Shown here: positions 50,553 to 59,364 of the stretch, in pieces
Layout of the letters: each line of letters opens with the position of its first letter
Position numbering within the stretch: the first letter of the stretch is position 1
Source of the DNA: Chitinophagales bacterium
GTDB taxonomy: Bacteria; Bacteroidota; Bacteroidia; Chitinophagales; Chitinophagaceae
Reading direction: 5' to 3'
Assembly: GCA_020636575.1 (NCBI GenBank)
Contig: JACJXP010000001.1
Location: 1,498,000-1,561,999 of the forward strand
Length of the DNA stretch: 64,000 bases
Made by a program: the position numbers and the translations under genes
The notes under the pieces: generated by a model
Database searches by the model: none
Told to the model about the DNA's origin: nothing
What the model saw: the letters and a program-made list of their open reading frames with translations, nothing else

Positions 50553-51989
50553 TTACGGAGTGTTTTTCCGTAAGAGATCGCCCGAAATGCGCAGCAAAGA
50601 TACTTCATTAAAGCGGTTTGACATAAGCTGTAAACCAAACGGAAGTTCGTTAGAATGTGCAAAAAGAGGGATTGAAATCGCCGGACATCCTGTCAGATTA
50701 GCCATTACTGTATAGATATCAGCCAGATACATGGCAATTGGGTCGGACATTTTTTCACCTAGCTTGAAAGCGGGTACCGGGGAGGTGGGTAAAATTACGA
50801 AGTCGAAATCCTTGAAAATCAATGATATTTTTTCCGTTAAAATTTTCCTAACAGACTGTGCTTTTGTAAAGTAAGCATCATAGTAACCGGTGCTCAATAC
50901 AAAAGTTCCGAGCATGATCCTTCGCTTAACTTCCCATCCAAAACCTTCTGATCTTGTTTTTTTATAAAAATCATCCAGGTCATTTGTAGCATTCGGGCTC
51001 CTGTATCCAAATTTTACCCCATCATACCTTGAAAGGTTAGATGATGCTTCGGCTGTAGTGAGGATATAGTATGCAGGAACCAAATATTCAAGAAGATCAA
51101 ACTCAACCGGCTCAACAGTATGTCCATCTTCTTTGAGCTCTTTGATCTTTCTTTCAATGGAAGATCTTATTTCAGGATCAAGTCCCGGATGGGTAATGGC
51201 TTCTTCAAAAAAAGCAAACCTGAATTTCTCGTTTGTATCGACCAGGGAAGAATACGCAGGAACTGGAGAATGAGAAACGGTGCTGTCAAAATCATCTGGC
51301 CCGGCCATTACTTCTAATGCCAAAGTAACGTCAGGTACATTGATACCAAAGATGCCGATCTGGTCGAAAGATGAAGCGTAAGCAATGAGTCCATAACGGG
51401 ATATTCTGCCATAAGTTGGTTTTAGTCCAACAATACCACAAAAATCAGCTGGTTGCCGGACGGAACCGCCGGTATCGCTACCAAGTGATATCATGCAAAG
51501 ACCGGCTTGCACAGCTACTGCCGATCCTCCTGAAGAACCTCCCGGTACCCTGGTTTCATCTTTGGCGTTCAGCACTTTTCCATAATAGGAATTTTCATTG
51601 CTGCTACCCATTGCAAACTCGTCGCAATTAAGTCTGCCTATAATAATGGCATCTTCATCTAAAAGTCTTTCAACTGCAGTGGCGGAATAGAGAGAAGTGA
51701 AGTTTTGCAGAATACCTGATGCAGCAGATATCTTGTGGTCTTTATAACAAATAACATCTTTGATGCCGGTGATGACACCAAACATTTTACCCAACGATTC
51801 ACCTTTTTTCAGTTTTGCATCAATTAGTGAAGCTTTAGCTAATGCTTCATCAGCAAAAACCTCAATAAAAGCGTTTAGATGCTCGCAGGCTTTTATGCGT
51901 TTCAGGAAATATTCAACTACCTCTGCACAGGTAACCTTTCCTTCCTTTAATTGGGCATGATATTGCTCAATGGAAGTGAATTCAAACAA
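50553..51989 (-). CDS. gatA: Asp/Glu-tRNA amidotransferase subunit A
   Basis: Glutaminase subunit of GatCAB, which converts mischarged Glu-tRNA(Gln) or Asp-tRNA(Asn). 478 residues. Amidase catalytic triad: Lys in ITGIKDVICYKD, cis-Ser in SLGSDTGGSVRQPADFCG, nucleophile Ser in PGGSSGGSAVAV; also GLKPTYGRISRYGLIAYAS and FDQIGIFGINVPDV. C-terminal YYDAYFTKAQSVRK and ADIYTVMANLTGCPAISIP are typical GatA. gatB and gatC are not in the window, so the genes are dispersed. Start ATG 51989. Confidence 0.95.
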   Translation of the reverse strand: MFEFTSIEQYHAQLKEGKVTCAEVVEYFLKRIKACEHLNAFIEVFADEALAKASLIDAKLKKGESLGKMFGVITGIKDVICYKDHKISAASGILQNFTSLYSATAVERLLDEDAIIIGRLNCDEFAMGSSNENSYYGKVLNAKDETRVPGGSSGGSAVAVQAGLCMISLGSDTGGSVRQPADFCGIVGLKPTYGRISRYGLIAYASSFDQIGIFGINVPDVTLALEVMAGPDDFDSTVSHSPVPAYSSLVDTNEKFRFAFFEEAITHPGLDPEIRSSIERKIKELKEDGHTVEPVEFDLLEYLVPAYYILTTAEASSNLSRYDGVKFGYRSPNATNDLDDFYKKTRSEGFGWEVKRRIMLGTFVLSTGYYDAYFTKAQSVRKILTEKISLIFKDFDFVILPTSPVPAFKLGEKMSDPIAMYLADIYTVMANLTGCPAISIPLFAHSNELPFGLQLMSNRFNEVSLLRISGDLLRKNTP

Positions 51990-52027
51990 AGGCCGGTCTT
52001 TTGGATATTAATAAATATCAGGAATTC

Positions 52028-52240
52028 TTACTTTTTATCGGATGAAGAGCTGCTGATGTCATTGGCACTGTCTTCGATCTCTTTCTTGACATTATTCTTT
52101 GCGTCATTGAATTCACGGACGCCTTTTCCTAACCCACGCATTAGTTCAGGTATTTTGCGGCCACCAAATAAAAGAAGTACCACAACGATAATGATGATCA
52201 TTTCGTTTGTACCAAACGCTAATAATACTGGTTTTATCAT
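52028..52240 (-). CDS. tatA: Sec-independent translocase TatA/TatE-like protein
   Basis: Small membrane subunit of twin-arginine export. From ATG 52240: MIKPVLLAFGTNEMIIIIVVV then LLLFGGRKIPELMRGLGKGV. One short membrane segment, the FGGRKIPELMRGLGKG hinge and amphipathic helix, then a polar Ser-rich tail (ISSSSSDKK). 70 residues. A longer TTG start at 52261 adds seven residues and is less likely. Just downstream of rplS's terminator (minus strand), ahead of gatA by 38 bases. No tatC here. Confidence 0.9.
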   Translation of the reverse strand: MIKPVLLAFGTNEMIIIIVVVLLLFGGRKIPELMRGLGKGVREFNDAKNNVKKEIEDSANDISSSSSDKK

Positions 52241-52314
52241 TTTACGAAAATTAGAAAACAAAGATAATACTCATGCTACGGAATAAACAAAGTATATTTT
52301 ATCGTACAATAAAA

Positions 52315-52335
52315 AATCCCGGTAAAACCGGGATT
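52315..52335 (-). terminator. rplS terminator
   Basis: On the minus strand: 9-bp stem AATCCCGGT / ACCGGGATT with a 3-base loop and TTTTTT after it. Begins 25 bases past the rplS stop. Confidence 0.85.
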
Positions 52336-52359
52336 CTTAACTTTCTTTATAGAGTAGTC

Positions 52360-52725
52360 TTACTTTGCTGTTTCTGAGATCATACGCTTTTCACGGATCC
52401 TTGCACTCTTACCGCTACGGGTACGCTGGTAGAAAAGCCTGGCACGACGAACATGGCCGGTTTTATTCAACACAATAGAATCAATATTTGGAGAAGAAAA
52501 AGGGAAGACCCTTTCTACACCGATACCATCAGATATTTTTCTGACAGTGAAACTGGCTGTGGCTCCTGAGCCCTGCTTTTTGATCACATCACCTTTAAAA
52601 GACTGGATCCTTTCTTTGTTACCCTCGATAATTTTATAATTAACTGTAATGTTATCGCCGGCTTTAAAGGCAGGGAACTCCTTTTTGGGAGTTAGTTGTT
52701 CATGTATGAATTCTATTGCGTTCAT
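52360..52725 (-). CDS. rplS: 50S ribosomal protein L19
   Basis: 121 residues, standard L19: FKAGDNITVNYKIIEGNKER, FKGDVIKKQGSGATASFTVR, ISDGIGVERVFPFSSPNIDS and RRARLFYQRTRSGKSARIRE. Sits at the 30S/50S interface. Neither trmD nor rimM is adjacent (a common partner set in other phyla). Ends with a strong intrinsic terminator; the preceding rny gene is about 150 bases upstream with an A/T-rich gap. Confidence 0.97.
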   Translation of the reverse strand: MNAIEFIHEQLTPKKEFPAFKAGDNITVNYKIIEGNKERIQSFKGDVIKKQGSGATASFTVRKISDGIGVERVFPFSSPNIDSIVLNKTGHVRRARLFYQRTRSGKSARIREKRMISETAK

Positions 52726-52876
52726 CTCAATATGTTTTTGATCCTAAAAATTAGGGTGGCAAAGGTAAGGTAAACTGTTTAAAGTTTGAAGTTTAGGCTT
52801 TAATGTTTTTTTAGTTTGTTTTCCCTGTTTTCAACCTTACCCAACCTCAAATCTTAAACTATTCAATATTAGAAGC

Positions 52877-54442
52877 TTATCGGGCAACATTTACCGCTCT
52901 TTTTTCCCGGATAACGGTCACTTTGATCTGTCCGGGGAAAGTCATCTCTGTTTGAATTTTCTGGGCAATTTCAAACGAAAGTTTATCTGAGTCCTGGTCT
53001 GTAACTTTTTCAGCTTCTACAATTACCCTTAACTCCCTGCCGGCCTGAATGGCATAGGCTTTTTCTACACCATTGTAACTCATGGCCAGGTTCTCAAGGT
53101 CTTTAATACGCTGCAGGTATTGCTGCATAATTTCCCTTCTGGCACCCGGTCTTGCACCGCTTATGGCATCACAGGCCTGGATAATCGGGGAAATCACATA
53201 TTCCATTTCTACCTCATCGTGGTGGGCGGCAATTGCGTTGACCACGGCCGGATTCTCACCATATTTTTCAGCAAGCTTAGCTCCCAGCAAAGCATGACTC
53301 AGTTCGCTTTCCTCATCAGGAACTTTACCGATATCATGAAGAAGACCAGCCCTTTTCGCCAACTTTGAGTTCAGGCCAAGTTCAGCGGCCATTGTTGCAC
53401 AAAGGTTTGCTGTTTCCCGGCTATGCATCAACAGGTTTTGTCCGTAAGAAGAACGGAAACGCATTCTTCCCACCATACGTACCAACTCTTTATGTAATCC
53501 GTGAATACCCAGTTCAATAACGGTTCTTTCGCCAATATCCATCACCTGCTCTTCGATCTGCTTACGGGTTTTTTCAACGATCTCTTCTATTCTTGCCGGG
53601 TGAATACGTCCGTCAGCTACAAGGCGTTGTAAACTGAGTCGGGCAATTTCTCTTCTCAGAGGGTCAAATGAAGAGAGCAGAATGGCCTCCGGGGTGTCAT
53701 CAACAATAAGGTCAACACCTGTTGCAGCTTCAATAGCACGGATATTCCGGCCTTCCCGCCCAATGATCTGGCCTTTTACCTCGTCGCTTTCCAGGTTAAA
53801 AACTGTAATAGAGTTCTCGATTGCCTGTTCAGCAGCCGTCCTTTGAATAGTTTGAATAATGATTTTACGGGCCTCTTTATTTGCCTTTTGTTTTGCTTCG
53901 TCAACAATTTCTTGTTGCATAGCCAGCGCTTTTGTCTGCGCTTCATGCTTTAAGCTTTCTACCAACTGGGATTTGGCTTCCTCTGCAGACAGGTTGGCGA
54001 TCTTTTCGAGCCGTCTGATGTGCTCTTCCTGATGTTTTTCAAGTTCAGTTCTTTTGATATTGACCAGTTCGATCTGCCTGTTCAGGTTTTCCTTGATCGC
54101 TTCATTTTCTTTTATCTGCTTGGTCAGGTTATTTTCCTTCTGATTAATGGATTGTTCTTTTTGCCGGATGCGATTTTCTCCTTCACCGATCTTCCGGTTT
54201 TTTTCCATCACTTCTTTGTCATGTGCGGATTTCATTTGCACAAATCTTTCCTTAGCCTCCAGTTCTTTTTCTTTTCGAATAGTTTCAGCTCTTAACTGAG
54301 CTTCTTTGATGATGGATTCTGACTGTAATTCGGCTTCTTGTATTTTCTTTTTTGTGTTTTTGGAAAAGATCAGCTTACCCAGCAGAATGCCCAATAAAAG
54401 GGCGCCAGCACCGGTAATGATGGGAAGTATATTCGGGTCCAT
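52877..54442 (-). CDS. rny: ribonuclease Y
   Basis: Membrane-anchored endoribonuclease that starts mRNA decay in many bacteria lacking RNase E. 521 residues: N-terminal membrane helix (LPIITGAGALLLGILLGKLI), long coiled coil to about residue 200 (KEKELEAKERFVQMKSAHDK), KH RNA-binding domain (EVKGQIIGREGRNIRAIEAA), and HD domain LLHDIGKVPDEESELSHALL with AIAAHHDEVEMEYVISPIIQ. A C-terminal EITVIREKRA-type end (here IKVTVIREKRAVNVAR) is family-typical. Divergent from the TlpA-like gene; about 220 non-coding A/T-rich bases between. Confidence 0.96.
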   Translation of the reverse strand: MDPNILPIITGAGALLLGILLGKLIFSKNTKKKIQEAELQSESIIKEAQLRAETIRKEKELEAKERFVQMKSAHDKEVMEKNRKIGEGENRIRQKEQSINQKENNLTKQIKENEAIKENLNRQIELVNIKRTELEKHQEEHIRRLEKIANLSAEEAKSQLVESLKHEAQTKALAMQQEIVDEAKQKANKEARKIIIQTIQRTAAEQAIENSITVFNLESDEVKGQIIGREGRNIRAIEAATGVDLIVDDTPEAILLSSFDPLRREIARLSLQRLVADGRIHPARIEEIVEKTRKQIEEQVMDIGERTVIELGIHGLHKELVRMVGRMRFRSSYGQNLLMHSRETANLCATMAAELGLNSKLAKRAGLLHDIGKVPDEESELSHALLGAKLAEKYGENPAVVNAIAAHHDEVEMEYVISPIIQACDAISGARPGARREIMQQYLQRIKDLENLAMSYNGVEKAYAIQAGRELRVIVEAEKVTDQDSDKLSFEIAQKIQTEMTFPGQIKVTVIREKRAVNVAR

Positions 54443-54664
54443 GAATTATTTTGTTTTGTAGTTGCACAATAGAACTCGTTAATAATAAATTCATACTGAT
54501 GTAAGTATGTAATAGACGAAGATACAAAACGGCACCTATTCCTTTGGCAATGGTTTCAAAATAATCCGTTTATGACCGCCTGTATAAAATCTTTGTTTCT
54601 ACCACCCTCTGACATCCAAAACTGGCTTTTGATTGTTTAAATTGCGGGCTTCAAGACAAATACC

Positions 54665-55822
54665 ATGAAAAAAATACTATTTATAGTCCTTTTGGCACCT
54701 TTTGCTTTGCATGCACAGGATGTGACTTTGCCATTTAAATTATCGGGAAAAATAAAGATCAAAGGCCTTGAACCTGCGAAGGTTTTTTTGCAATATAGGA
54801 CAGGCGGGGAATGGAAAACCGACAGTATCGAAGTAAAGGGTAATAAGTATTCCTTCTCAGGAAATTTAGATGAACCTGTACAAGGGCGGTTAAGGGTAAG
54901 CTATTCGTCTGAAGAAAAGAGTGTAAAGGAAAAGTTTCGGTCTAAAAGGGATTTAGCGATTGTTTTCCTGGAAACAGGTAAAATAAAGGTTTCTTCGATC
55001 GATTCGTTCAGTAATATAAAAGTGAAAGGATCAGCTGCTCATACAGCATACCAGGCTGTAACAAAACAGCTAAAACCACTGACAGAAAAAAGACAGAAGT
55101 TGGTTGATGACTGGTATGCTGCTAATGAGAAAAAAGATGATGAGGCTAAAAAGGAAATAGAAGAGCAGATTGATGACCTGGATGGGCAAATAAGGGAAGA
55201 AAAGGGAGCGATATTCAGGAAGAACCCCCGAAGCCCTATAGCCCTGACGCTCCTGAAAGAATATGCGGGCTGGGATATTGATGCGGACAAAGTGCAACCC
55301 TTGTTTAACATGTTGCCGGAGAAGGATAAGAAATACCCTTCTGCCATTACTTTTAAGGAAGATATTGAGGTAGCTGCAAAAACAGGAATTGGTAAAATAG
55401 CAATGGACTTTACACAGAACGATACATTGGATAATCCTGTACAACTCTCGTCTTTTCGTGGGCGCTATGTTTTAATAGATTTTTGGGCTAGCTGGTGTGG
55501 ACCCTGCAGAGTGGAAAACCCGAATGTGGTCAAAGTGTTCAATAAATACAAGGATAGTAATTTTCATATTGTTGGAGTATCACTCGACAGGCCCGGGCAA
55601 AAGGATAAATGGCTAAAAGCTATCCATGATGATCATTTGACATGGACCCATGTGAGCGACCTGAAATTCTGGGATAATGAAGTGGCGCAGCAATATGGTA
55701 TTAAAGCTATTCCCCAGAATTTACTTCTGAACCCCGAAGGGAAGATCATAGCAAAAAACCTGTATGGAGAGGAACTAGAAGAAAAGCTTGGAGCTTTTAT
55801 CGGCGATAAAAAGAGCTTTTGA
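54665..55822 (+). CDS. TlpA/ResA-family thiol-disulfide oxidoreductase with DUF4369 N-domain
   Basis: 385-residue exported protein. Signal peptide MKKILFIVLLAPFALHAQ, then a DUF4369-like beta domain (LPFKLSGKIKIKGLEPAKVF, residues ~20-120), a helical linker with many K/E (KEEKDDEAKKEIEEQID region), and a C-terminal thioredoxin domain: GRYVLIDFWASWCGPCRVEN (CGPC redox site), FHIVGVSLDRPGQKDKW, and GIKAIPQNLLLNPEGKIIAK (cis-Pro). A membrane-side oxidoreductase, possibly for cytochrome c maturation or cell-envelope thiol repair; substrate unknown. Converges on zapA. Confidence 0.9.
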   Translation: MKKILFIVLLAPFALHAQDVTLPFKLSGKIKIKGLEPAKVFLQYRTGGEWKTDSIEVKGNKYSFSGNLDEPVQGRLRVSYSSEEKSVKEKFRSKRDLAIVFLETGKIKVSSIDSFSNIKVKGSAAHTAYQAVTKQLKPLTEKRQKLVDDWYAANEKKDDEAKKEIEEQIDDLDGQIREEKGAIFRKNPRSPIALTLLKEYAGWDIDADKVQPLFNMLPEKDKKYPSAITFKEDIEVAAKTGIGKIAMDFTQNDTLDNPVQLSSFRGRYVLIDFWASWCGPCRVENPNVVKVFNKYKDSNFHIVGVSLDRPGQKDKWLKAIHDDHLTWTHVSDLKFWDNEVAQQYGIKAIPQNLLLNPEGKIIAKNLYGEELEEKLGAFIGDKKSF

Positions 55823-55828
55823 TCAATT

Positions 55829-56119
55829 TTAATTGTTTAGTTGGTCATCTAACAGTTTTTCTATTGATTCCAGGCTATCTATAAGGTGCTGATTATCAAT
55901 TTCAGCAGCGGACCCGGCATTTTGTTCAGTAGCATACCAAATGAGGACCATTGCTATATAATCCTGCATATCCTTGCCGGCAAACTGTGTTTTAAATTCA
56001 ATGATCTTATCATTAATGAGCTTTAAGGTCTTTCGTACCACCTCCTCATCATTTGGATTCACTTTGATCCGGTAATTCCTGTCGCCAACGACCGCCGAGA
56101 TTGCAATTAAATCACTCAT
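55829..56119 (-). CDS. zapA: cell division protein ZapA
   Basis: 96 residues. Promotes FtsZ bundling at the Z-ring. VVGDRNYRIKVNPNDEEVVR is the globular start of ZapA and KLINDKIIEFKTQFAGKD the following helix; the C-terminal helix AAEIDNQHLIDSLESIEKLL forms the dimer coiled coil. In many Bacteroidota the order pheT, coiled-coil gene, zapA, rny is kept; here zapA is separated from the coiled-coil gene by a plus-strand ORF. A DnaA box (56175-56183) lies 56 bases upstream. Confidence 0.9.
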   Translation of the reverse strand: MSDLIAISAVVGDRNYRIKVNPNDEEVVRKTLKLINDKIIEFKTQFAGKDMQDYIAMVLIWYATEQNAGSAAEIDNQHLIDSLESIEKLLDDQLNN

Positions 56120-56174
56120 AATTTTTGCATTTTTAAAATTTTATCCTTTTCTTTAAAGTCCTCTTTTCCACCAA

Positions 56175-56183
56175 TTATCCACA
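56175..56183 (+). promoter_or_regulatory. perfect DnaA box between zapA and a divergent small ORF
   Basis: TTATCCACA, exact consensus, in the 129-base gap between the starts of zapA (minus) and the 84-residue ORF (plus). Confidence 0.4.
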
Positions 56184-56248
56184 GAAAGATCATAGGTTAA
56201 GCACTACCCTCGATCAAATAACCGAGTATAAACCAAAATTTTGCCATC

Positions 56249-56503
56249 ATGTTTGCAAAATTAAAGTCATCATTTTTTATTGATGCTTTGAAATTACAAC
56301 TAACTGCACCAAAGGGGAAAAATCTCCGGGGGGTATTAAAAGACGACAAAGGAAGTGTTTGCAGTACCATAGAAAAAGACATTTCATCTGAAAGAGAAGA
56401 ACTGGTTTGGTCCGGCCTTAATGATCTTCCCTATGGAAGATATACCCTGGAATTATCACATGGAGAAGATGAAATGCGGTTAAATCTTATTAAAAGAGTA
56501 TGA
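56249..56503 (+). CDS. hypothetical protein (84 residues)
   Basis: Short basic protein with no signal peptide or membrane segment: FAKLKSSFFIDALKLQLTAP, then beta-like stretches (NLRGVLKDDKGSVCSTIEKD, VWSGLNDLPYGRYTLELSHG) and a charged end. Looks like a small single-domain beta protein. It lies on the strand opposite to the pheT-zapA unit, starting 129 bases from zapA and ending one base before the stop of the coiled-coil gene. No recognised family; it may be a lineage-specific insertion into an otherwise conserved order. Confidence 0.6.
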   Translation: MFAKLKSSFFIDALKLQLTAPKGKNLRGVLKDDKGSVCSTIEKDISSEREELVWSGLNDLPYGRYTLELSHGEDEMRLNLIKRV

Positions 56504-56791
56504 TCAGTTGCTGAGTAAAGCAATGCAACGATCTATCTCCTTGATATAGGAGTTTATCTTTTTCTCAATTTCTTTCTTGTCCGTTTCATTCATTTCTCCT
56601 GCGTTAAGTTTTAATACACCAACCTGTTGCTTCAGGTCTTCAATTTTTTCTGTATAATTCCTGTCTTGTTGTTTTAGCTGATCTAACTCATTTTTCAACT
56701 TCGCATTTTCTTTTTCCAGAACACTATGTGATTTAAGCAGGCGTTGAAGTTTCTCCTGGATCCTTTTTAAATATTGTTCTGTGTTGTTCAT
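56504..56791 (-). CDS. coiled-coil protein in pheT-zapA unit
   Basis: 95 residues, almost entirely heptad-like: YLKRIQEKLQRLLKSHSVLE, KENAKLKNELDQLKQQDRN, EKKINSYIKEIDRCIALLSN. Start ATG at 56791 overlaps the pheT stop by four bases (ATGA), so it is translationally coupled to PheT. Length and coiled coil resemble ZapB-like division proteins and its place next to zapA fits, but there is no clear sequence homology; the division role is inference. Confidence 0.7.
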   Translation of the reverse strand: MNNTEQYLKRIQEKLQRLLKSHSVLEKENAKLKNELDQLKQQDRNYTEKIEDLKQQVGVLKLNAGEMNETDKKEIEKKINSYIKEIDRCIALLSN

Positions 56792-59220
56792 TTTCTGATC
56801 TCAGCTTGTAGTTCTTTTTCCAATGTCAGCACAATCTTCTGCATCCAGCCATCAATTTCCTTGTCTGTCAGTGTTTTTTCTTCATCAATAAAAGTAAAGT
56901 TGACGGCCATTGATTTTTTCCCGGTTCCCAGTTTCTCACTTTCGAATATATCAAAGAGTTTGATGTTCTGTAACTTATTCAGCTTAATGTTTTGCACAGC
57001 ATATTCTAACTTTTCCCATGAGAGTTCTTTGGCAACTACAAGGGAGAGATCTCTCTGTACTGCAGGAAAACGAGAAATTTCTTTTAACTGAATAGGTTTT
57101 TCTGCAGCGAGCCTGGTTATTTCTTTCCAGCTTAACTCTGCATAAAATGCAGCTTGTTTAATGCCGAAACGATTCAAGATGTTTTTTGCCACCACCCCAG
57201 CTTCGGCTAGCTGCTTCTTGTCATAATTCCAGCTGATATGATCATTCATTTTGGAAACTGCATCCACTGAAACGGCCGGGACAGGTAAGCCTATTAGTTT
57301 AAAAATTGCCTCGACAAGGCCTTTCAGATAATAAAAATCTGCTTCTTTATTTTTTTCATTCCAGCTATCCTCAACCAGGTTCCCGGAGATCACAAGGGCA
57401 AGCTTATCAGCTTCAGTATATTTTCCTTTTGCTGACTTTCCATATGATTTACCAAACTCAAATAACCGAAGAGAATGGTTTTTATGATTAAGATTGTGGG
57501 CTACTACCTGTAATGAAGTTTCCAGTAGTGAACTTCTAAGAATATTCAGTTCAGCGCTAAGACTGTTCTGCATGCTGACCATCTCATTCTGTTCTGCATC
57601 AGTAAAAAACTCTGAATTGGTAATAGAGTTGGTCATCATTTCGTTGAAGCCACTACCTACTAAAAATCCGGATATCTTTTCTTTTACTATTTCAGGTAAA
57701 GGGTCTTCTTCAATGGCAGGTGTTATTGTTATTGAACCGGGGATATCAATATTGTCCAACCCATCAATTCTTACAATTTCTTCCACCAGGTCAGCGGCTA
57801 AACTAATATCTGGTTTATGTTCAGGTACCGCTACTCTTATTTCATCCACATCATCTTTAATTATTTCAAAGCCAAGATTGATAAGGATCTTTTTGACGGA
57901 GTCGGGGTGATATTTTTTGCCACTGAGTTTTTTGATATAATGCCATTTTACAGAAACCTCAGTTTTGGGTTTCGGGGAAGGATATACATCCACAATTCCG
58001 GATGCTATTTCAGCTCCGCAGATTTCTTTGATAAGGGTTGCAGCTCTTTTTAGTACACTCACGGTTGCAGAAATATCTGTGCCTTTTTCAAAACGGGATG
58101 CTGCATCTGTTCGCAATCCATGGCGGAATGATGTTTTTCTAATGGACACTGCATCAAAGCAGGCACTTTCAAGGAATATATTCTTTGTCTGGTCCGTTAC
58201 ACCGCTATGCAATCCTCCAAAAACCCCTGCAATACAAATGCCCTCTTTCGAATCACATATCATCAGATCTTCCTTACTCAGTTTTCTTTCTTTTTCATCA
58301 AGGGTAACAAAAACAGTATTGTCAGGGAGATTTTTTACAATGATCTTTTGGCCGGCAATTTTATCTGCATCAAATGCATGTAATGGCTGACCTGTTTCAT
58401 GTTGTATGAAGTTGGTAATATCAACTATGTTATTGATCGGTCGTTGCCCAATGGCTATCAATTTCTGTTTCAGCCATAGCGGAGATTCTTTGATAGTAAC
58501 ATTTGCAATACTGATGCCGCTATATCTCGGGCAGCTTTTGGTATTCTCAACAGCTACTTCAATAGGAAGGGATTCATTATCTGGCTTAAAGCCATTGCCA
58601 TTGCTAACTGGTAAAACCGGTTTGATATCCTTTTTGTCATGATGCGACAGGTAAGCACATACGTCCCTGGCTACGCCCCAGTGACTCATCGCATCCATTC
58701 GGTTTGGAGTGAGGCCGATCTCATATACTATATCAGTATAAGGCTGAAAATACTTTGTTGCAGATGTTCCGGGTTTCGCTTCTCCGGGTAAGACCATTAT
58801 GCCTGCATGCGAAGTTCCAAGACCTATCTCATCTTCTGCACAGATCATTCCGTGGCTTTCCTCACCCCTGATCTTTGCTATTTTCATAGTAAGTGGATCT
58901 CCGGAAGTTGGATAAATAGTAGTGCCAACAGTGGCAACCACAACTTTTTGACCCGCAGCCACATTCGGTGCGCCACAAACGATCTGTAACGGCTCAGGTT
59001 GACCGATGTTTACTTTTGTTAGTGTAAGCTTATCAGCATTTGGATGCTTCTCAGCACTCAACACTTCGCCAATAACTAAACCAGCAAGGTTCCCTTTTAC
59101 TTCTTCGAATGTCTCCATGCTTTCTACTTCAAGCCCTATTGAAGTCAGGATACGGCTTAGTCTTTCGGGTTCAATGGTTACCGGTAAATATTCACTCAGC
59201 CATTTATAGGAAATCGTCAT
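56788..59220 (-). CDS. pheT: phenylalanyl-tRNA synthetase beta subunit
   Basis: 810 residues, large subunit of the alpha2-beta2 enzyme. Begins MTISYKWLSEYLPVTIEPER; an N-terminal tRNA-binding (EMAP-like) domain LVIGEVLSAEKHPNADKLTL with IVCGAPNVAAGQKV, the B3/4 editing domain (ENTKSCPRYSGISIANVTIK, NNIVDITNFIQHETGQPLHA), the B5 DNA-binding-like region (EVSVKWHYIKKLSGKKYHPD), a catalytic-like core with RSSLLETSLQVVAHNLNHKN, and a C-terminal FDX-ACB domain (RFPAVQRDLSLVVAKELSWE). All parts present. pheS is not adjacent. Ends overlapped by the coiled-coil gene. Confidence 0.96.
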   Translation of the reverse strand: MTISYKWLSEYLPVTIEPERLSRILTSIGLEVESMETFEEVKGNLAGLVIGEVLSAEKHPNADKLTLTKVNIGQPEPLQIVCGAPNVAAGQKVVVATVGTTIYPTSGDPLTMKIAKIRGEESHGMICAEDEIGLGTSHAGIMVLPGEAKPGTSATKYFQPYTDIVYEIGLTPNRMDAMSHWGVARDVCAYLSHHDKKDIKPVLPVSNGNGFKPDNESLPIEVAVENTKSCPRYSGISIANVTIKESPLWLKQKLIAIGQRPINNIVDITNFIQHETGQPLHAFDADKIAGQKIIVKNLPDNTVFVTLDEKERKLSKEDLMICDSKEGICIAGVFGGLHSGVTDQTKNIFLESACFDAVSIRKTSFRHGLRTDAASRFEKGTDISATVSVLKRAATLIKEICGAEIASGIVDVYPSPKPKTEVSVKWHYIKKLSGKKYHPDSVKKILINLGFEIIKDDVDEIRVAVPEHKPDISLAADLVEEIVRIDGLDNIDIPGSITITPAIEEDPLPEIVKEKISGFLVGSGFNEMMTNSITNSEFFTDAEQNEMVSMQNSLSAELNILRSSLLETSLQVVAHNLNHKNHSLRLFEFGKSYGKSAKGKYTEADKLALVISGNLVEDSWNEKNKEADFYYLKGLVEAIFKLIGLPVPAVSVDAVSKMNDHISWNYDKKQLAEAGVVAKNILNRFGIKQAAFYAELSWKEITRLAAEKPIQLKEISRFPAVQRDLSLVVAKELSWEKLEYAVQNIKLNKLQNIKLFDIFESEKLGTGKKSMAVNFTFIDEEKTLTDKEIDGWMQKIVLTLEKELQAEIRK

Positions 59221-59364
59221 GAACTATATCACTTTTAACGGCTGCGAAGATAAAGCAATGATGACAAAAGCTTTTTCCGGGAGTTCTGAGAGAATGCCTG
59301 GTTGATTGAATAGAACAGATACACGGCTTGCAAATAAGTCCTTATTTTTACCAGCATAAAACTA

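Noticed and set aside
56120..56248. 6S RNA next to zapA, as in proteobacteria
   Set aside because: The gap is only 129 bases and shows no long bulged hairpin.
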